DNA of 64,000 nucleotides from JAVBME01 sp031552765 (GCA_031552765.1 JAVBME010000016.1:1-64000); one strand, 5' to 3'; positions 24,270-34,446 are shown, numbered from the stretch's first letter. The notes: generated by a model not told the origin, from the sequence alone. Translations and numbers: made by a program.

Positions 24270-24860
24270 TTGCTGTTTCCTGTTGATGAGTTACTTCCCG
24301 GGGAATTTATTGCTATAGATGTTGAGACCGCCACATGGGACCAGGAAAGCATTTGCCAGGTTGGGCTGGCGGTGGTGAAAAACGGTTCTGTTACAGATAG
24401 CCGCTCCTGGCTGGTACGTCCTCCGGGTAATCATTATTTTCCAAAAAATATCGCCATACATGGGATAATGCCGCGCATGACAGAGAACCAGCCTTCTTTT
24501 GGCGAGCTGTGGCCGGTTTTTTCACCGTATTTTGAGGGAAAAGTGCTGGCTGCTCATTATGCCAATTTTGATATGACGTCGTTAGCGGCTGCGGCGTGGG
24601 TTGCCGGCAGGGATTTGAGAATTGCCGGAGTTCTGGATTCCTGCATTGCGGCGCGGCGCTCTTTCCCGGAACTGGCTGACCATAAGCTGCCGACAGTGTG
24701 CTCATACCTCGGCATACCGCTCGAGCACCACGATGCGCAAGCAGATGCGCTCGCCTGCGCCAAAATACTTATTGCGACCGGGAGCAGCCCGCTGCTGTCT
24801 TTGGCCGAAGCCTGCGACAAGAGGGCATATAACCGCCATTTCATGTTTCGCGGAAGATAA
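24270..24860 (+). CDS. DEDDh 3'-5' exonuclease (DNA polymerase III epsilon-like)
   Basis: About 196 residues. I place the start at TTG 24270, 8 bases after AAAGGAGG; the GTG at 24261 overlaps that site. The four acidic residues and the His are present: FIAIDVETA (Asp, Glu), AHYANFDMTSL (Asp), and HDAQADALACAKI (His, Asp). Such enzymes trim DNA or RNA 3' ends. It is a stand-alone proofreading-type nuclease, not the polymerase subunit itself. A terminator follows at once. Confidence 0.85.
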   Translation: MLFPVDELLPGEFIAIDVETATWDQESICQVGLAVVKNGSVTDSRSWLVRPPGNHYFPKNIAIHGIMPRMTENQPSFGELWPVFSPYFEGKVLAAHYANFDMTSLAAAAWVAGRDLRIAGVLDSCIAARRSFPELADHKLPTVCSYLGIPLEHHDAQADALACAKILIATGSSPLLSLAEACDKRAYNRHFMFRGR

Positions 24861-24873
24861 CAAAAATATTGAA

Positions 24874-24900
24874 AAAACAACCGGGAAGCCCGGTTGTTTT
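24874..24900 (+). terminator. Terminator after the exonuclease gene
   Basis: AAAACAACCGGG and CCCGGTTGTTTT form a 12-bp stem with an AAG loop and T tracts. It also ends the hybrid kinase gene from the other side. Confidence 0.9.
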
Positions 24901-24907
24901 TTGTATG

Positions 24908-27900
24908 TCATTTTGTCGCCAGGAAGCGGAAGAGTATTTCTGTCAGGTGGTCCATTTCTATAGGTTTGCCGATATGGGCATTCATCCCGTGTTTAAGAGC
25001 TTTTTCGATATCGTCTTTGAATACATTGGCGGTAAGGGCGATGATGGGGACGCTGCGGGCATCCGAACGCTCCAGCGCGCGGATGGCCGACGCCGCTTCA
25101 TAACCGTCCATATTGGGCATTTGCAGATCCATGAAAATTATATCATAGGCGTTTGCCGGCGACTCTTTGAATTTTTCCAGCGCGGACAGGCCGTCGTCGG
25201 CTTCGTCGAATTCCATGCCGGTCGTTTCTAAAAGAGTGGTCACTATCATGCGGTTGACAAATACGTCGTCGACTACCAGGGCCTTTTTACCTGTAAATTT
25301 ATCGGTAGCGTCATAGATGTCGTCATTGGCGACTGTGACCGGATCGGCTTCATTCAGCCAAATGCTAAAACTGAACTTGCTGCCTTCGCCTTCTTTGCTG
25401 GTGACGGTAATGTCGCCGCCAAATAATTGCACGATGCGCTTTGAGATGGCAAGACCCAGTCCGGTGCCGCCGTATTGACGGGAAATTTTGCCGCTGGCCT
25501 GTTCAAACGACTGGAATATGTGGGGCAAAGCCTCTTCTGAAATGCCTATGCCGGTGTCGCGTACGGAGAATTCCAGCAGGGTTTTGCCGTCTTTTTGTTC
25601 GTTCTTTTCAATATGAAACTCCACCCGGCCGTAATCCGGCGTAAATTTTACCGCGTTGCCCAGAAGGTTTATCAGTACCTGCCTAAGGCGCAGGGAATCG
25701 CACAGGAAAGTAGACGGTGAGAAAGTGTCTAAGAAAACGCCGAAAGTAATGTTTTTCTCGTCACAGCGCGGTTTTATCATGTTGGTGACGGTATTGACCA
25801 AGCGCGGCAGCTCTACTGCTTCTTCGGACAGCTCTATTTTACCGGCTTCGATTTTGGATATGTCTAGGATATCGTTCAAAAGGCCCAGGAGATGCTGCGA
25901 AGAGGCCTCTATTTGCTTGATGTGGCTTTTGACCTCGGCCATTTCCGCGGTATCAAAGGGGTTTTCTTCGCCGAGCTTTCTTTTTACGATACTGGTCATG
26001 CCGATAATGGCATTCATCGGCGTCCTGATCTCGTGGCTCATGCGCGCCAGAAACTCGCCTTTATGTTCGTTGGCCCTGTTGGCGTCATTTACTGCTTTTT
26101 CCAGCTCCGCCTGAGTTTTGCGCAGTTCGTTTTCCATGGATACGCGGACCGTGACGTTGCGCGCCACGCCCAGGAGGCCTACCAGTACCCCATTAGCATC
26201 ATACAGGGGTGTGCGCACGGTATCGAGTACCTCTTCGTGCTGGTCGGCAAACAAAAGCCTGTCTTCGCTGTATAGCGGCGCGGCGGCGGCAATAGCTTCA
26301 GCGTCGCTTTTTATATGCTTTTTGGCGACTTCAGGTGGAAATACTTCTTCAGTAGTTTTTCCTACAACATCATCGGTAGAGTTGCCGGCCAAAGCTGAGA
26401 AGCGTGGGTTTACCGCCAGATATCGCCCTTTGGCATCTTTATACCACATCAAATCCGGCGATGAGGAAAAGATTTTATCTAAAAGCGTGCGCTGTTCTTC
26501 TATTTTCATGCGTTCGACCGTCATTTCCGTGACATCGGTCGTTACTATGATATAACCGGTTTTTTTGCCGTCTTTATCAAGAAAATAGTTGGCGGTGCCT
26601 TTCATGTAGCGCCCGCTGTTTTCTACATAATAGACTTCAGCTTCGCGGCCTTCTTCCAGGGCTTCGATCGGGTAATATTTTGATTCGGCCGGATAGATGC
26701 TGTTTTCGCTGTATGGTGTGCCTACGACTTCCTCGAGTGTCTTGCCGCGGTGCTGGAGGCCGGATTCGTTCATGTATATGATGTTGCAGTCCATATCGGT
26801 GATGCATAACGGGCCATTCACGCTATTGACTATGCTGTCGGCCATATCGTCGAAAGAGTCGGCCAGGGCGCCCAGTTCATCTTTGACCGGAGCGTTGAAG
26901 CGGAACTGTCTTTCGCCATTTCTAAAACGCGAGATGCCAGTTATGAGCTTGGTTATGCTGTTGGTAAAAACAGAGGCCATCCAGATGGCGATGAATACCA
27001 CAAGGACGATTATGACGCCGGTCGACGTCACTAGTTGCGTGGCTGTGTTCAGCAGGTTGTTTTTTATCGCTAACTGTGTCTGCTCAGAGACATGGGAAAC
27101 TTCTTTATCGGCATTTGCTATGACTTGTTCCAGTTTCTTTTCGGTTTCTTTGGCCGGGCGATGAAAATCATCAAGACCGGCTCCGATGGCGACGAAGCCG
27201 AAGCCGCGCTTTGACGCGCCGTATTGCCCGGTGTAGTAGGGGATGGTGGCGGCAGTAGTGAGTTTGGTCAAACCGCTCCACAGTATGACAAAAGAACCTG
27301 AACCGCCTTCTGATGTCAAGTCAAACCAGCCCGTACATTGGGGCGCGAAATTAAGATAACGGCCGTCAAGCCCGACCAATCCTTTGTCAGTCAGGTCTTT
27401 GGCCGGTTTTTTCTTGACCGATTGTTCTACAAAAGTCGGCTGGTCTTTTATAAAGTTTACGTAGTTTTTGCCGCTGGCCTGCCAGGCCTGGTAGATGCTG
27501 TCTTCCAGCCAGGGTATCTGCGGGTCGCCGGTTTCCTGGTCGAAGCCGACTATGGAATGATGCCTGGGGTGGCAGATACTGCGGCATTTATAGTCCCAAA
27601 TGAAAGCATAGTTGCCCTCATAAGCATTGGGCAGTTCGGTATAACGCTGGCCTGTCGGCATGATGTGGTCGGTAAATTCCATGATGTGGTCATGGTTGAG
27701 CGCCATCGTCACATAGCCGATGATACGGCCGCCCCTTGTGACCGGCGTCGCCCAGCGGATGATGCCTTCAAAGCGTTTGCCGTTAGGGTTTTCCATACCG
27801 GCGTAAGCTTCTTCTTCCGGCTGGTACTTTAAACCGCGTTTTTGTGCGTTTTCCGGCGTGTACATGCCGATAAGGCGGGAAGGAACATAGGCGCCGATAA

Positions 27901-28681
27901 CATCTGATACGTATATATCGCCTGCCTTTAGTTTTCTCAATTCCGCAAAATAAGTTTCGGCTTTGACATAAGTATTGGCGCGGTTGGCAATATTTTTCCG
28001 CCGCGCATCCATACGTTTGCTCGTCACGGTTTTTACCAGCTCGTTGCCATTGAGGTCGACAAAGGTTATTTCAAGGTAGAGCGGCAGGTTGTCATAGCGG
28101 AAAGTATTGGGCGGGCGGTAATTGAAACGCAGGTCGTTTTCTTTGTTGGAAGATACGACAGGCGTTTCTTCCGGCGGCTGCTCGGTTGTTATCCAAGATT
28201 TTCCGTCGGGCGCAAGTTTCCAGGCGCCTTTTTTTATGAGTTTTCCCAAACGTTTTTCCGCAAACTGCCGGTAGTTTGTTTCAGAAGGGTCTAAAGCGGC
28301 GAGAAATAAAATATCCGTATCGCGGTCATACAGAAAATCGGCCACTTTGTGCGCCGCGTCAGTCGTCATGCGTTCAATGTCTTCGGTGGCGCGGTCATTT
28401 AAAGCATTGACCGAGTCGGAGACAGCGATTTTGCCTACGCCGTGAAGAGATGTGTTCGTCTGGGCGGCGAGCTGTTGGGTGCGCTGGGCGACGTCATCGC
28501 CCATAGTGCCGAATTGCCGCCAGGCGATCAGCGTTATCAAGACCAGCGGTATGACTTTTATAATGACAAAAATAATTATAAGTTTAGCGCGCATGCCAAG
28601 GCCAAGCTTTGTAAAAAAGTATTCTACCAGCGTACGGCAATAATCTATGATATTTTGTGCGATTATTTTCAGGTTTTTCAA
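24908..28681 (-). CDS. Membrane hybrid histidine kinase with Cache-like sensor, two PAS and REC
   Basis: 1257 residues. Membrane segment near 33-54, a large extracytoplasmic region near 60-545 (Cache-like, with an IIGYVTMALNHDHI segment), second membrane segment near 553-572, HAMP near 573-625, PAS near 612-720 (PLCITDMDCNIIYMNESG) and 732-850 (LMWYKDAKGRYLAVNPRFS), dimerisation helix with His883 in MSHEIRTPMN, ATPase with GGTGLGLAIS near 1071-1080, and a receiver domain with Asp1185 in IIFMDLQMP. It senses an outside signal and phosphorylates its own receiver domain. No output regulator is adjacent, so the target is unknown. Confidence 0.92.
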   Translation of the reverse strand: MKNLKIIAQNIIDYCRTLVEYFFTKLGLGMRAKLIIIFVIIKVIPLVLITLIAWRQFGTMGDDVAQRTQQLAAQTNTSLHGVGKIAVSDSVNALNDRATEDIERMTTDAAHKVADFLYDRDTDILFLAALDPSETNYRQFAEKRLGKLIKKGAWKLAPDGKSWITTEQPPEETPVVSSNKENDLRFNYRPPNTFRYDNLPLYLEITFVDLNGNELVKTVTSKRMDARRKNIANRANTYVKAETYFAELRKLKAGDIYVSDVIGAYVPSRLIGMYTPENAQKRGLKYQPEEEAYAGMENPNGKRFEGIIRWATPVTRGGRIIGYVTMALNHDHIMEFTDHIMPTGQRYTELPNAYEGNYAFIWDYKCRSICHPRHHSIVGFDQETGDPQIPWLEDSIYQAWQASGKNYVNFIKDQPTFVEQSVKKKPAKDLTDKGLVGLDGRYLNFAPQCTGWFDLTSEGGSGSFVILWSGLTKLTTAATIPYYTGQYGASKRGFGFVAIGAGLDDFHRPAKETEKKLEQVIANADKEVSHVSEQTQLAIKNNLLNTATQLVTSTGVIIVLVVFIAIWMASVFTNSITKLITGISRFRNGERQFRFNAPVKDELGALADSFDDMADSIVNSVNGPLCITDMDCNIIYMNESGLQHRGKTLEEVVGTPYSENSIYPAESKYYPIEALEEGREAEVYYVENSGRYMKGTANYFLDKDGKKTGYIIVTTDVTEMTVERMKIEEQRTLLDKIFSSSPDLMWYKDAKGRYLAVNPRFSALAGNSTDDVVGKTTEEVFPPEVAKKHIKSDAEAIAAAAPLYSEDRLLFADQHEEVLDTVRTPLYDANGVLVGLLGVARNVTVRVSMENELRKTQAELEKAVNDANRANEHKGEFLARMSHEIRTPMNAIIGMTSIVKRKLGEENPFDTAEMAEVKSHIKQIEASSQHLLGLLNDILDISKIEAGKIELSEEAVELPRLVNTVTNMIKPRCDEKNITFGVFLDTFSPSTFLCDSLRLRQVLINLLGNAVKFTPDYGRVEFHIEKNEQKDGKTLLEFSVRDTGIGISEEALPHIFQSFEQASGKISRQYGGTGLGLAISKRIVQLFGGDITVTSKEGEGSKFSFSIWLNEADPVTVANDDIYDATDKFTGKKALVVDDVFVNRMIVTTLLETTGMEFDEADDGLSALEKFKESPANAYDIIFMDLQMPNMDGYEAASAIRALERSDARSVPIIALTANVFKDDIEKALKHGMNAHIGKPIEMDHLTEILFRFLATK

Positions 28682-29162
28682 GCGCTACCAGTCCTTTATC
28701 TCCGCGCGATAATTTTTGCCGGATCGTATAATAATTTCTTATCGGGTGGTGGGCATATTTAACCTATATTAGCTTTATCGTGTACTTACTCATTTAATAT
28801 TAATTTAGATTAAAATGTGGTTAAATGTCAAGGTTAGTGTAAAGGGTGCATACTTTTAAATTGGTTTTAAAGTAACTGCGAAAAAAGTATACATAGTACT
28901 GTCGGTAAGATTTTCGGATCATTACTTGAGGTTGCTTGGCTGCCCCCTGACAGCGTTTGGAGAGCTTTAGGTTTGTTACGGTAAGGATATATATTTTTTT
29001 GCCTGGTCTATATCTAAAATAAATAATATTTTTGTGCTTGCGGAACGCATGTTGATTAAAAATTGCTGATTGTTTTATGAATTGACGCTTTTTAAGTACA
29101 TTTATTTATGATAAAATTAATATGGCATTTCCTGAATTTATGAGCTTAGGAGTGAAGAAAAC
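28682..29162. other. 480-base non-coding gap
   Basis: AT-rich stretch between the divergent hybrid kinase and CoA-transferase genes. No convincing reading frame. A TTGACG at 29082-29087 with TATGAT at 29107-29112 (19 bases apart) could be the promoter of the CoA-transferase. I see no clear RNA structure. Confidence 0.6.
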
Positions 29163-30500
29163 ATGTCTTATGATGCTGAGTATAAAAAGAAATTTTGTAG
29201 CGCCGAGCAAGCGGTAAAGGTGGTAAAATCCGGTGATTGGGTCGATTATGCTTTTGGCCTCAACCAGCCGGTAGCGCTTGATGCGGCGCTGGCAGAACGT
29301 AAGGGTGAACTGAATGATATAAAAATACGCGGTACTTTGGGGCTCAAACCGCGCCAGGTGGTGGAGACCGACCGGGAGAGGGCGGTATTTACCTACAGCA
29401 GTTGGCATTTTAGCGGCTACGAAAGGAAATTGCATGATCAAAGGTTGTGCACTTATATCCCGCTTTTGTTTCGTCAACAACCAAAATATTACCGACAGGA
29501 ACTGCCGGTAGACGTAGCCATGGTCGCGGTCGCGCCGATGGATAAACATGGTTATTTCAATTTTTCCATGTCCAACACAGCGCTAAAAGCTATTGTAGAA
29601 AAAGCCAAAATAGTCATCGTTGAAGAAAATAATTGCCTGCCGGTTGCCTTAGGCGGACGGGAAGAGTGCGTACACATTTCCGAAGTGGATTTTATCACTA
29701 GGCACGACGCGTCTTTGCCGACTTTACCAGCCGCTCCTCCTGACGATATAGACAAGAAAGTCGCAGAGCTCATTGTCGCCGATATAGTGGACGGCTCTAC
29801 CGTCCAACTGGGGATAGGCGGCATGCCTAACGCTGTTGGCAGCATGATTGCCGAATCCGACCTCAAAGATATGGGCATGCACACCGAAATGCTGGTAGAC
29901 GCCTACCTGGCCATGTATAAAAAAGGCAAACTGACCAACCGGAAAAAGACGCTGGACAAAGGCAAAGGCGCGTGGGCGTTCGGTATGGGCTCCCAGGAAC
30001 TATATGAATGGGTGGACGGCAACCCTGGTTTGGCTTCATATTCTGTAGACTATACTAATGATCCTTATGTCATAGGGCAGATAGACAATTTTGTATCGGT
30101 CAACAATTGCTTGGAAGTGGACCTGTTCGGGCAGGTTTCTTCAGAGTCTTCCGGCGCCCGCCATATCAGTGGCACCGGCGGGCAGTTGGACTTTGTCACT
30201 GGCGCTTATATGTCCAAAGGCGGCAAGAGCTTTATCTGCTTCAAAGCCTCTTATCAGGGGAAAAGCGGCGCACAGTCCCGCGTGGCGCCTGTACTGCCGC
30301 AGGGAAGTATCGTTACCGCCCCGCGCACCCAGCTCAATTACCTTGTAAGCGAGTGGGGCAAAGTAAATCTTATGGGCGCTTCCAACTGGGAACGGGCGGA
30401 ACGTATCATCAGCATCGCCCATCCGGATTTTAGGGATGATTTGATAAAACAGGCGGAAAAGATGAATATCTGGCGCCAGTCGAACAAAAAAACCGTATAA
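29163..30500 (+). CDS. Acetyl-CoA hydrolase/transferase-family protein (butyryl-CoA:acetate type)
   Basis: 445 residues. The class I CoA-transferase features are here: VQLGIGGMPNAVGSMI, the NCLEVDLFGQVSSES segment with the expected catalytic Glu, then a GTGGQLDFVTGAYMSKGG segment. The length and the start (about 20 residues of EQAVKVVKSGDWVDY) fit the 4-hydroxybutyrate/butyryl-CoA:acetate group used by fermenting Firmicutes to make short-chain acids. The exact acid pair cannot be told. GGAG precedes the ATG. A lipoprotein gene follows after 49 bases. Confidence 0.88.
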   Translation: MSYDAEYKKKFCSAEQAVKVVKSGDWVDYAFGLNQPVALDAALAERKGELNDIKIRGTLGLKPRQVVETDRERAVFTYSSWHFSGYERKLHDQRLCTYIPLLFRQQPKYYRQELPVDVAMVAVAPMDKHGYFNFSMSNTALKAIVEKAKIVIVEENNCLPVALGGREECVHISEVDFITRHDASLPTLPAAPPDDIDKKVAELIVADIVDGSTVQLGIGGMPNAVGSMIAESDLKDMGMHTEMLVDAYLAMYKKGKLTNRKKTLDKGKGAWAFGMGSQELYEWVDGNPGLASYSVDYTNDPYVIGQIDNFVSVNNCLEVDLFGQVSSESSGARHISGTGGQLDFVTGAYMSKGGKSFICFKASYQGKSGAQSRVAPVLPQGSIVTAPRTQLNYLVSEWGKVNLMGASNWERAERIISIAHPDFRDDLIKQAEKMNIWRQSNKKTV

Positions 30501-30549
30501 AGACAAGGTCCCGGGTAACAGTTTTATAAGATCCGGAAGGCGGGAGAAT

Positions 30550-31224
30550 ATGATAAACAGGCTTATTGCAAGCGTTTTGCTTGTAATAGCGAGCTTTGCA
30601 TTGGCCGCTTGCGGCGGTGAGGCTATACAGCCGACTAAGCCGGCCAAACAAGAGTCGGTAGCGGAACTTTTTGCCAAGAGCAAAAACCTTTCCGGCCTTA
30701 GCTATGATTATGTAATGAGCAATGCGGACATGAAAGGCATGGTGGTAAAGGGGAAATTCTGGTCGATGGGAAAAAAGAGCAAGGTCGAGACTACGGCCGG
30801 CGACCAGAAGGTGATAACAATTGTGGATGGAGACGCCAATACTGTTTACAATTACATCCCCGAGCAAAAGATGCTGGCGAAAATGCCCATGGATGCAAGC
30901 AATGCCCCGGGTACGCCGGATAGATACAGCAAAGAAACCGATCCGGCCAAATTTAAAGTGTTGGAAACTGTAGATTACGAAGGGGTAAAATGCCGGGTGT
31001 TGCTGCTGGAAGAGCCGCAAGGCGTACGGCAGAAGATATGGGTAAGGGAAGACCTGGGCCTGCCTATACGGGTGGAAGTGTCCGGCGATAAGGTAGACAG
31101 GCAGGTCGTGGAATTTAAGAATATAAAAGTAGGGCCTATTCCTGATAGTGAATTCGCTTTGCCGCAAGGCGTGCCGGTTACCGATCTTAAAGAGGTTATG
31201 AAAAACATGCGGCAAAAAAGCTGA
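30550..31224 (+). CDS. Outer-membrane-lipoprotein-sorting-like lipoprotein
   Basis: 224 residues with a signal peptide and lipobox (SFALAACGG, Cys about residue 20). The mature part has about 190 residues with a pattern such as KGKFWSMGKKSKVET, VDGDANTVYNYIPEQ, and REDLGLPIRVEVSGD, which recalls the LolA/RseB-type half-barrel fold. Function unknown; a role in the envelope is likely. It sits between the CoA-transferase and nitroreductase genes on the same strand. Confidence 0.7.
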   Translation: MINRLIASVLLVIASFALAACGGEAIQPTKPAKQESVAELFAKSKNLSGLSYDYVMSNADMKGMVVKGKFWSMGKKSKVETTAGDQKVITIVDGDANTVYNYIPEQKMLAKMPMDASNAPGTPDRYSKETDPAKFKVLETVDYEGVKCRVLLLEEPQGVRQKIWVREDLGLPIRVEVSGDKVDRQVVEFKNIKVGPIPDSEFALPQGVPVTDLKEVMKNMRQKS

Positions 31225-31267
31225 TTTTTTAAAAATATGGTTGCTTAACTTAAGGAGGATTTTATCT

Positions 31268-31801
31268 GTGATTGATTTTTTGGATATTTGCCTGCGCCGG
31301 CAAAGTTGCCGTCAATTTGCCGACAGGCCGGTGGAACATGATAAACTGGTAAAGTGCGTAGAGGCCGGGCGGCTCACTCCTTCGGCCTGTAATTCCCAGC
31401 CATGGAGTTTTGTGGTGGCCGAAACGCCGGAAGTTGTGGCGCAGGTGGCGACATGCGGGCAGCAACTCAAGCTCAATTCTTTTTTGTCTAAAGCCAAGGC
31501 GTTCATTGTGGTGGTGGAGGAATATGCCGTACTCAACCAGGCTATAAGATGCTTTTTGGACAGCCAGTATTTTGCCAAGAACGATTTAGGCGCGGCTACC
31601 CTGCAAATTTGTTTAGAGGCAGAGACGCAAGGATTAGGCAGCTGTATCATCGGCATGTACGATCGGGCCAAGCTGTGCGAGATATTGGACTTGCCGCGCG
31701 AGACGCGCTTTGGCTCTTTGATAGCTCTAGGTTATCCGCTTGAGGACAAGGTGCGAGCTAAAGACCGTAAACCGTTAGATAAGATAGTAAAGTTTGTATA
31801 A
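31268..31801 (+). CDS. Nitroreductase-family flavoprotein
   Basis: 177 residues from GTG 31268, with AAGGAGG 9 bases before. The family's FMN-binding RRQSCRQFADRPV start, the TPSACNSQPWSFVVAE segment and the C-terminal GLGSCIIGMYD segment are clear. It lacks the long insert of larger members. Probably a cytoplasmic FMN-dependent NAD(P)H oxidoreductase; substrate unknown. A terminator follows. Confidence 0.88.
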   Translation: MIDFLDICLRRQSCRQFADRPVEHDKLVKCVEAGRLTPSACNSQPWSFVVAETPEVVAQVATCGQQLKLNSFLSKAKAFIVVVEEYAVLNQAIRCFLDSQYFAKNDLGAATLQICLEAETQGLGSCIIGMYDRAKLCEILDLPRETRFGSLIALGYPLEDKVRAKDRKPLDKIVKFV

Positions 31802-31839
31802 AAAAAGCTACAGGTTTAAACAGCCTGTAGCTTTTTTTA
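31801..31839 (+). terminator. Terminator between nitroreductase and LysR genes
   Basis: AAAAAAGCTACAGG pairs with CCTGTAGCTTTTTT (14 bp) around a 9-base loop. It serves both converging genes. Confidence 0.92.
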
Positions 31840-31861
31840 TACGGAAAGCAGCTTGACCGCA

Positions 31862-32722
31862 TCAAAATTTGATGTCTTTTATAAATTCGATAAATAGTTT
31901 CACAATAGGCAGGCTAAGGGCGTGATCGTTGTATATCATGCAAGTGCGGCGGGAGATGATTTCGCCATGAGAGTCGGTAATAGGCACTTTACATTCGTCC
32001 GGTATGTCGTTCATGATGCGTTGGGGCAAAAAAGCGTACCCGAGGCCGTGTTTGACCATTTCCTTGCAGTTGGCCAGTTTGTCTACGCGCATGCTGATAT
32101 AAGGCGGGACGTTAAAATTTTCCCGCCACCATTTGTCCAGGCGCGATTGCAGGAGATAGTCGCTCTGGTAAACGATACGCGGCAGCTTTGGCAGGTCTGT
32201 AAATTCATATTGATGGGTGTAGGTCAGGCAGATAGGTTCTTCATAAAGAAAATGTATATTTTTAAAACCGCCGTAATCGACGCTGGAGAAGCCTACATGG
32301 GCAGCCTGGCTGTATATCATGCTGAAAATGTCTTTTGACCAGCCGGTGAGTACGTTGTAACGTACTTCCGGGTATTTTTCCTTGAATAACTTAAGCACCC
32401 AGGGCAGTGTATATAAAGTAAAGTAGTTGGAGGCGGCTATGACCAGCGTGCCGGAGTTAGTATGGGCATGCTGGCGCAGTTTGTCTTTGATCTGAGCCAT
32501 ATTTTGGATGAACTCTTCGGCGGCCTGGGCCAATATTTCTCCTTCCGGAGTGAGTTGTACGCCTTTGGTGGTGCGGTTGACGATTTTTACTTCAAATTCC
32601 TGTTCTATTTGCCGCAGGCGGGAGGTGAGCGCAGGCTGTGACATGTAGAGGATTTGCGCCGCTTTGGTGATGTTCTTTTCAGCGCTCAATACCTGGATGA
32701 TCTGCCAGTCGCGGTTTTCCAT
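31862..32722 (-). CDS. LysR-family regulator
   Basis: 286 residues: LysR winged helix (KNITKAAQILYMSQPALTSRLRQIEQEF) and a C-terminal substrate-binding domain. It lies 147 bases downstream of the CitMHS gene on the same strand, with a terminator between. By position it is the likely regulator of the CitMHS gene and the divergent citrate-lyase-like genes; this is inference. The effector could be a tricarboxylate. Confidence 0.88.
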   Translation of the reverse strand: MENRDWQIIQVLSAEKNITKAAQILYMSQPALTSRLRQIEQEFEVKIVNRTTKGVQLTPEGEILAQAAEEFIQNMAQIKDKLRQHAHTNSGTLVIAASNYFTLYTLPWVLKLFKEKYPEVRYNVLTGWSKDIFSMIYSQAAHVGFSSVDYGGFKNIHFLYEEPICLTYTHQYEFTDLPKLPRIVYQSDYLLQSRLDKWWRENFNVPPYISMRVDKLANCKEMVKHGLGYAFLPQRIMNDIPDECKVPITDSHGEIISRRTCMIYNDHALSLPIVKLFIEFIKDIKF

Positions 32723-32810
32723 TCGGCGGCCCCCTTATTGTTCTTTTTCTTACATTATAGAACATTTAGGAGGATAGTGAAACAAAGGCAGTTGGAAATT
32801 TTGTATAAGC

Positions 32811-32848
32811 AAAAAGGCGGCCCGGGCAAAAACCTCGCCAGGGCCGCC
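32811..32848 (-). terminator. Terminator after the CitMHS gene
   Basis: GGCGGCCC and GGGCCGCC form an 8-bp GC stem, with TTTTT after it on the minus strand. Confidence 0.8.
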
Positions 32849-32869
32849 ATATAGAAAAGGGTATTGTTA

Positions 32870-34192
32870 TTACAGGGGCATTACGCCGGTCATGACGGCT
32901 ATGATGATATAAATCAGCATCATGCCGCAGGCTACCGGGCCGCCATATTTTTGGATGTCGCCTAGAGAAACATTGGTTATACCGAGCAGCAGCCAAAGGG
33001 CGCCGACCAGCGGGGAAAGAAAATGTATCGGCTGGCCGATGAGCGAGGCGCGTGCTATCTCAGCCGGTGTGATACCGTAAACTGCGGCAGTTTTAGCCAG
33101 GATGGGCACGATGCCGTAGTAAAACGCGTCATTTGATAGGAAGAAGGTGCCGGGCGCGCTAAGCAGCGCTGTGATAAGAGCCATGTGCGGGCCCATGGAG
33201 GGCGGTATCATCGCAATAAGCGATTTGGTTATGGCGACGTCCATCTTGGTGCCGGCCAGAATGCCCATGAAGCAGCCGGCGCCCATGATGATCATGACGA
33301 CGTTCAAGGCTTCGGCGGCGTGGTCGGACAGGCGGGCCGCCTGCTCTTTCATGCTGCCGAAGTTTATGGTCAGCGCCAGGCTGGTGCCGACGGCAAAGAT
33401 GACGCCGAGCGGGAATTTATCCGACAACAGGGCAATCATCATTATAATGGTGAGTATGAGGTTGATCCAGAATTTTTCCGGACGTTTGAGTTCTTTATTT
33501 TCCTCGGTGATTTTATGGGCTACTTCATTGAGAACGGCTTCGTCCATTTCAACAACGCCAAGACGGCGGCGTTCCCTCAGGCCGATGAAATAGGCCAATA
33601 CCAGGAGGAAGACAAAGCTGCCGATCATGCAGGGAATGAGCGGGTTGAACACGTCGCTGGCGTCCAGTTTGAGGGCGGCCATGACGCGGGCGGTGGGGCC
33701 GCCCCAGGGGATGATGTTGAGCACGTTGTTGGTCATCAGGGCAAATACTGCCAGGGTTACCGGGCTGATGCCCAGTTTAAGGTACAGCGGCAAAAACGCC
33801 GTGGTGATGATCATGAAAGTAGTGGAACCGTCGCCGTCAAGCGCGACGATACCAGTGGTTATTACTGTGGCGACAAGGATTTTTACTGGATCGCCTTTAA
33901 CGATTTTAAGGATTTTAACGACCAAAGGGTCAAACAGGCCGACGTCGATCATGATACCAAAGTACATGATGGCAAAAAGCAGCATCATAAAGGTAGGGGC
34001 AATCTGCCGTACGCCGTTGATCATCCAGCGGCTGATCTGCCAGGGGTCTCCGTAACCAAGGAAATAGGTGGCAATGATAGCAAAGAGTAACGGTATAAGT
34101 ATGAGCGCGGTAACAGGTTGCATCTTTTTGGCCATGATAAGTCCCATAAAGGTCAATATCATGATAATGCCAAGAATAGCTAAAATGTCCAT
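32870..34192 (-). CDS. CitMHS-family citrate-metal/proton symporter
   Basis: 440 residues, about twelve membrane segments. The family's start (ILTFMGLIMAKKMQPVTALILI), the TGIVALDGDGSTTFMII segment and the later LSAPGTFFLSNDAFYYGI segment are clear. Members such as CitM and CitH of Bacillus take up citrate bound to magnesium or calcium. It faces the citrate-lyase-like cluster across a 254-base gap, so it probably supplies that cluster. A GGAGGA site precedes the ATG. Confidence 0.93.
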   Translation of the reverse strand: MDILAILGIIMILTFMGLIMAKKMQPVTALILIPLLFAIIATYFLGYGDPWQISRWMINGVRQIAPTFMMLLFAIMYFGIMIDVGLFDPLVVKILKIVKGDPVKILVATVITTGIVALDGDGSTTFMIITTAFLPLYLKLGISPVTLAVFALMTNNVLNIIPWGGPTARVMAALKLDASDVFNPLIPCMIGSFVFLLVLAYFIGLRERRRLGVVEMDEAVLNEVAHKITEENKELKRPEKFWINLILTIIMMIALLSDKFPLGVIFAVGTSLALTINFGSMKEQAARLSDHAAEALNVVMIIMGAGCFMGILAGTKMDVAITKSLIAMIPPSMGPHMALITALLSAPGTFFLSNDAFYYGIVPILAKTAAVYGITPAEIARASLIGQPIHFLSPLVGALWLLLGITNVSLGDIQKYGGPVACGMMLIYIIIAVMTGVMPL

Positions 34193-34374
34193 GAAAAATC
34201 CTCCTCCATAAAGATGGTTGTTTTTTCGCCAAACGGCCGGCGAAGCTCATAGAAATGGTTGACTGACGCCATTTTCTAGTTAAAGTATAGGGTATTATCA
34301 AATTATTTGTAAAATCAGAATTTTCTATAGTCTACAATAAAAAAATCCTATTTCTTTAATATATAGATGTTTTG

Positions 34375-34380
34375 TATAAT
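34375..34380 (+). promoter_or_regulatory. Likely -10 box of the citDEFF cluster
   Basis: TATAAT about 67 bases before citD. The -35 position holds TTTCTT, a weak match, as common for LysR-activated promoters. The rest of the 34193-34446 gap holds no gene. Confidence 0.45.
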
Positions 34381-34446
34381 CTAAAAAAGTGCATATATCG
34401 CGCTGTTGAATAGGCATTTGCCAAAAAAACGGAGGAGGTAAGGATC

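Noticed and set aside
28682..29162. Hidden small gene or RNA in the 480-base gap
   Set aside because: No frame with a ribosome site and no convincing structure was seen; only a weak promoter for the downstream gene.
33185..34090. A 301-codon frame on the plus strand inside the CitMHS gene
   Set aside because: It is a mirror of a membrane protein gene, very rich in His, Gly and Asp, and has no known domain. The minus-strand CitMHS protein explains the region.
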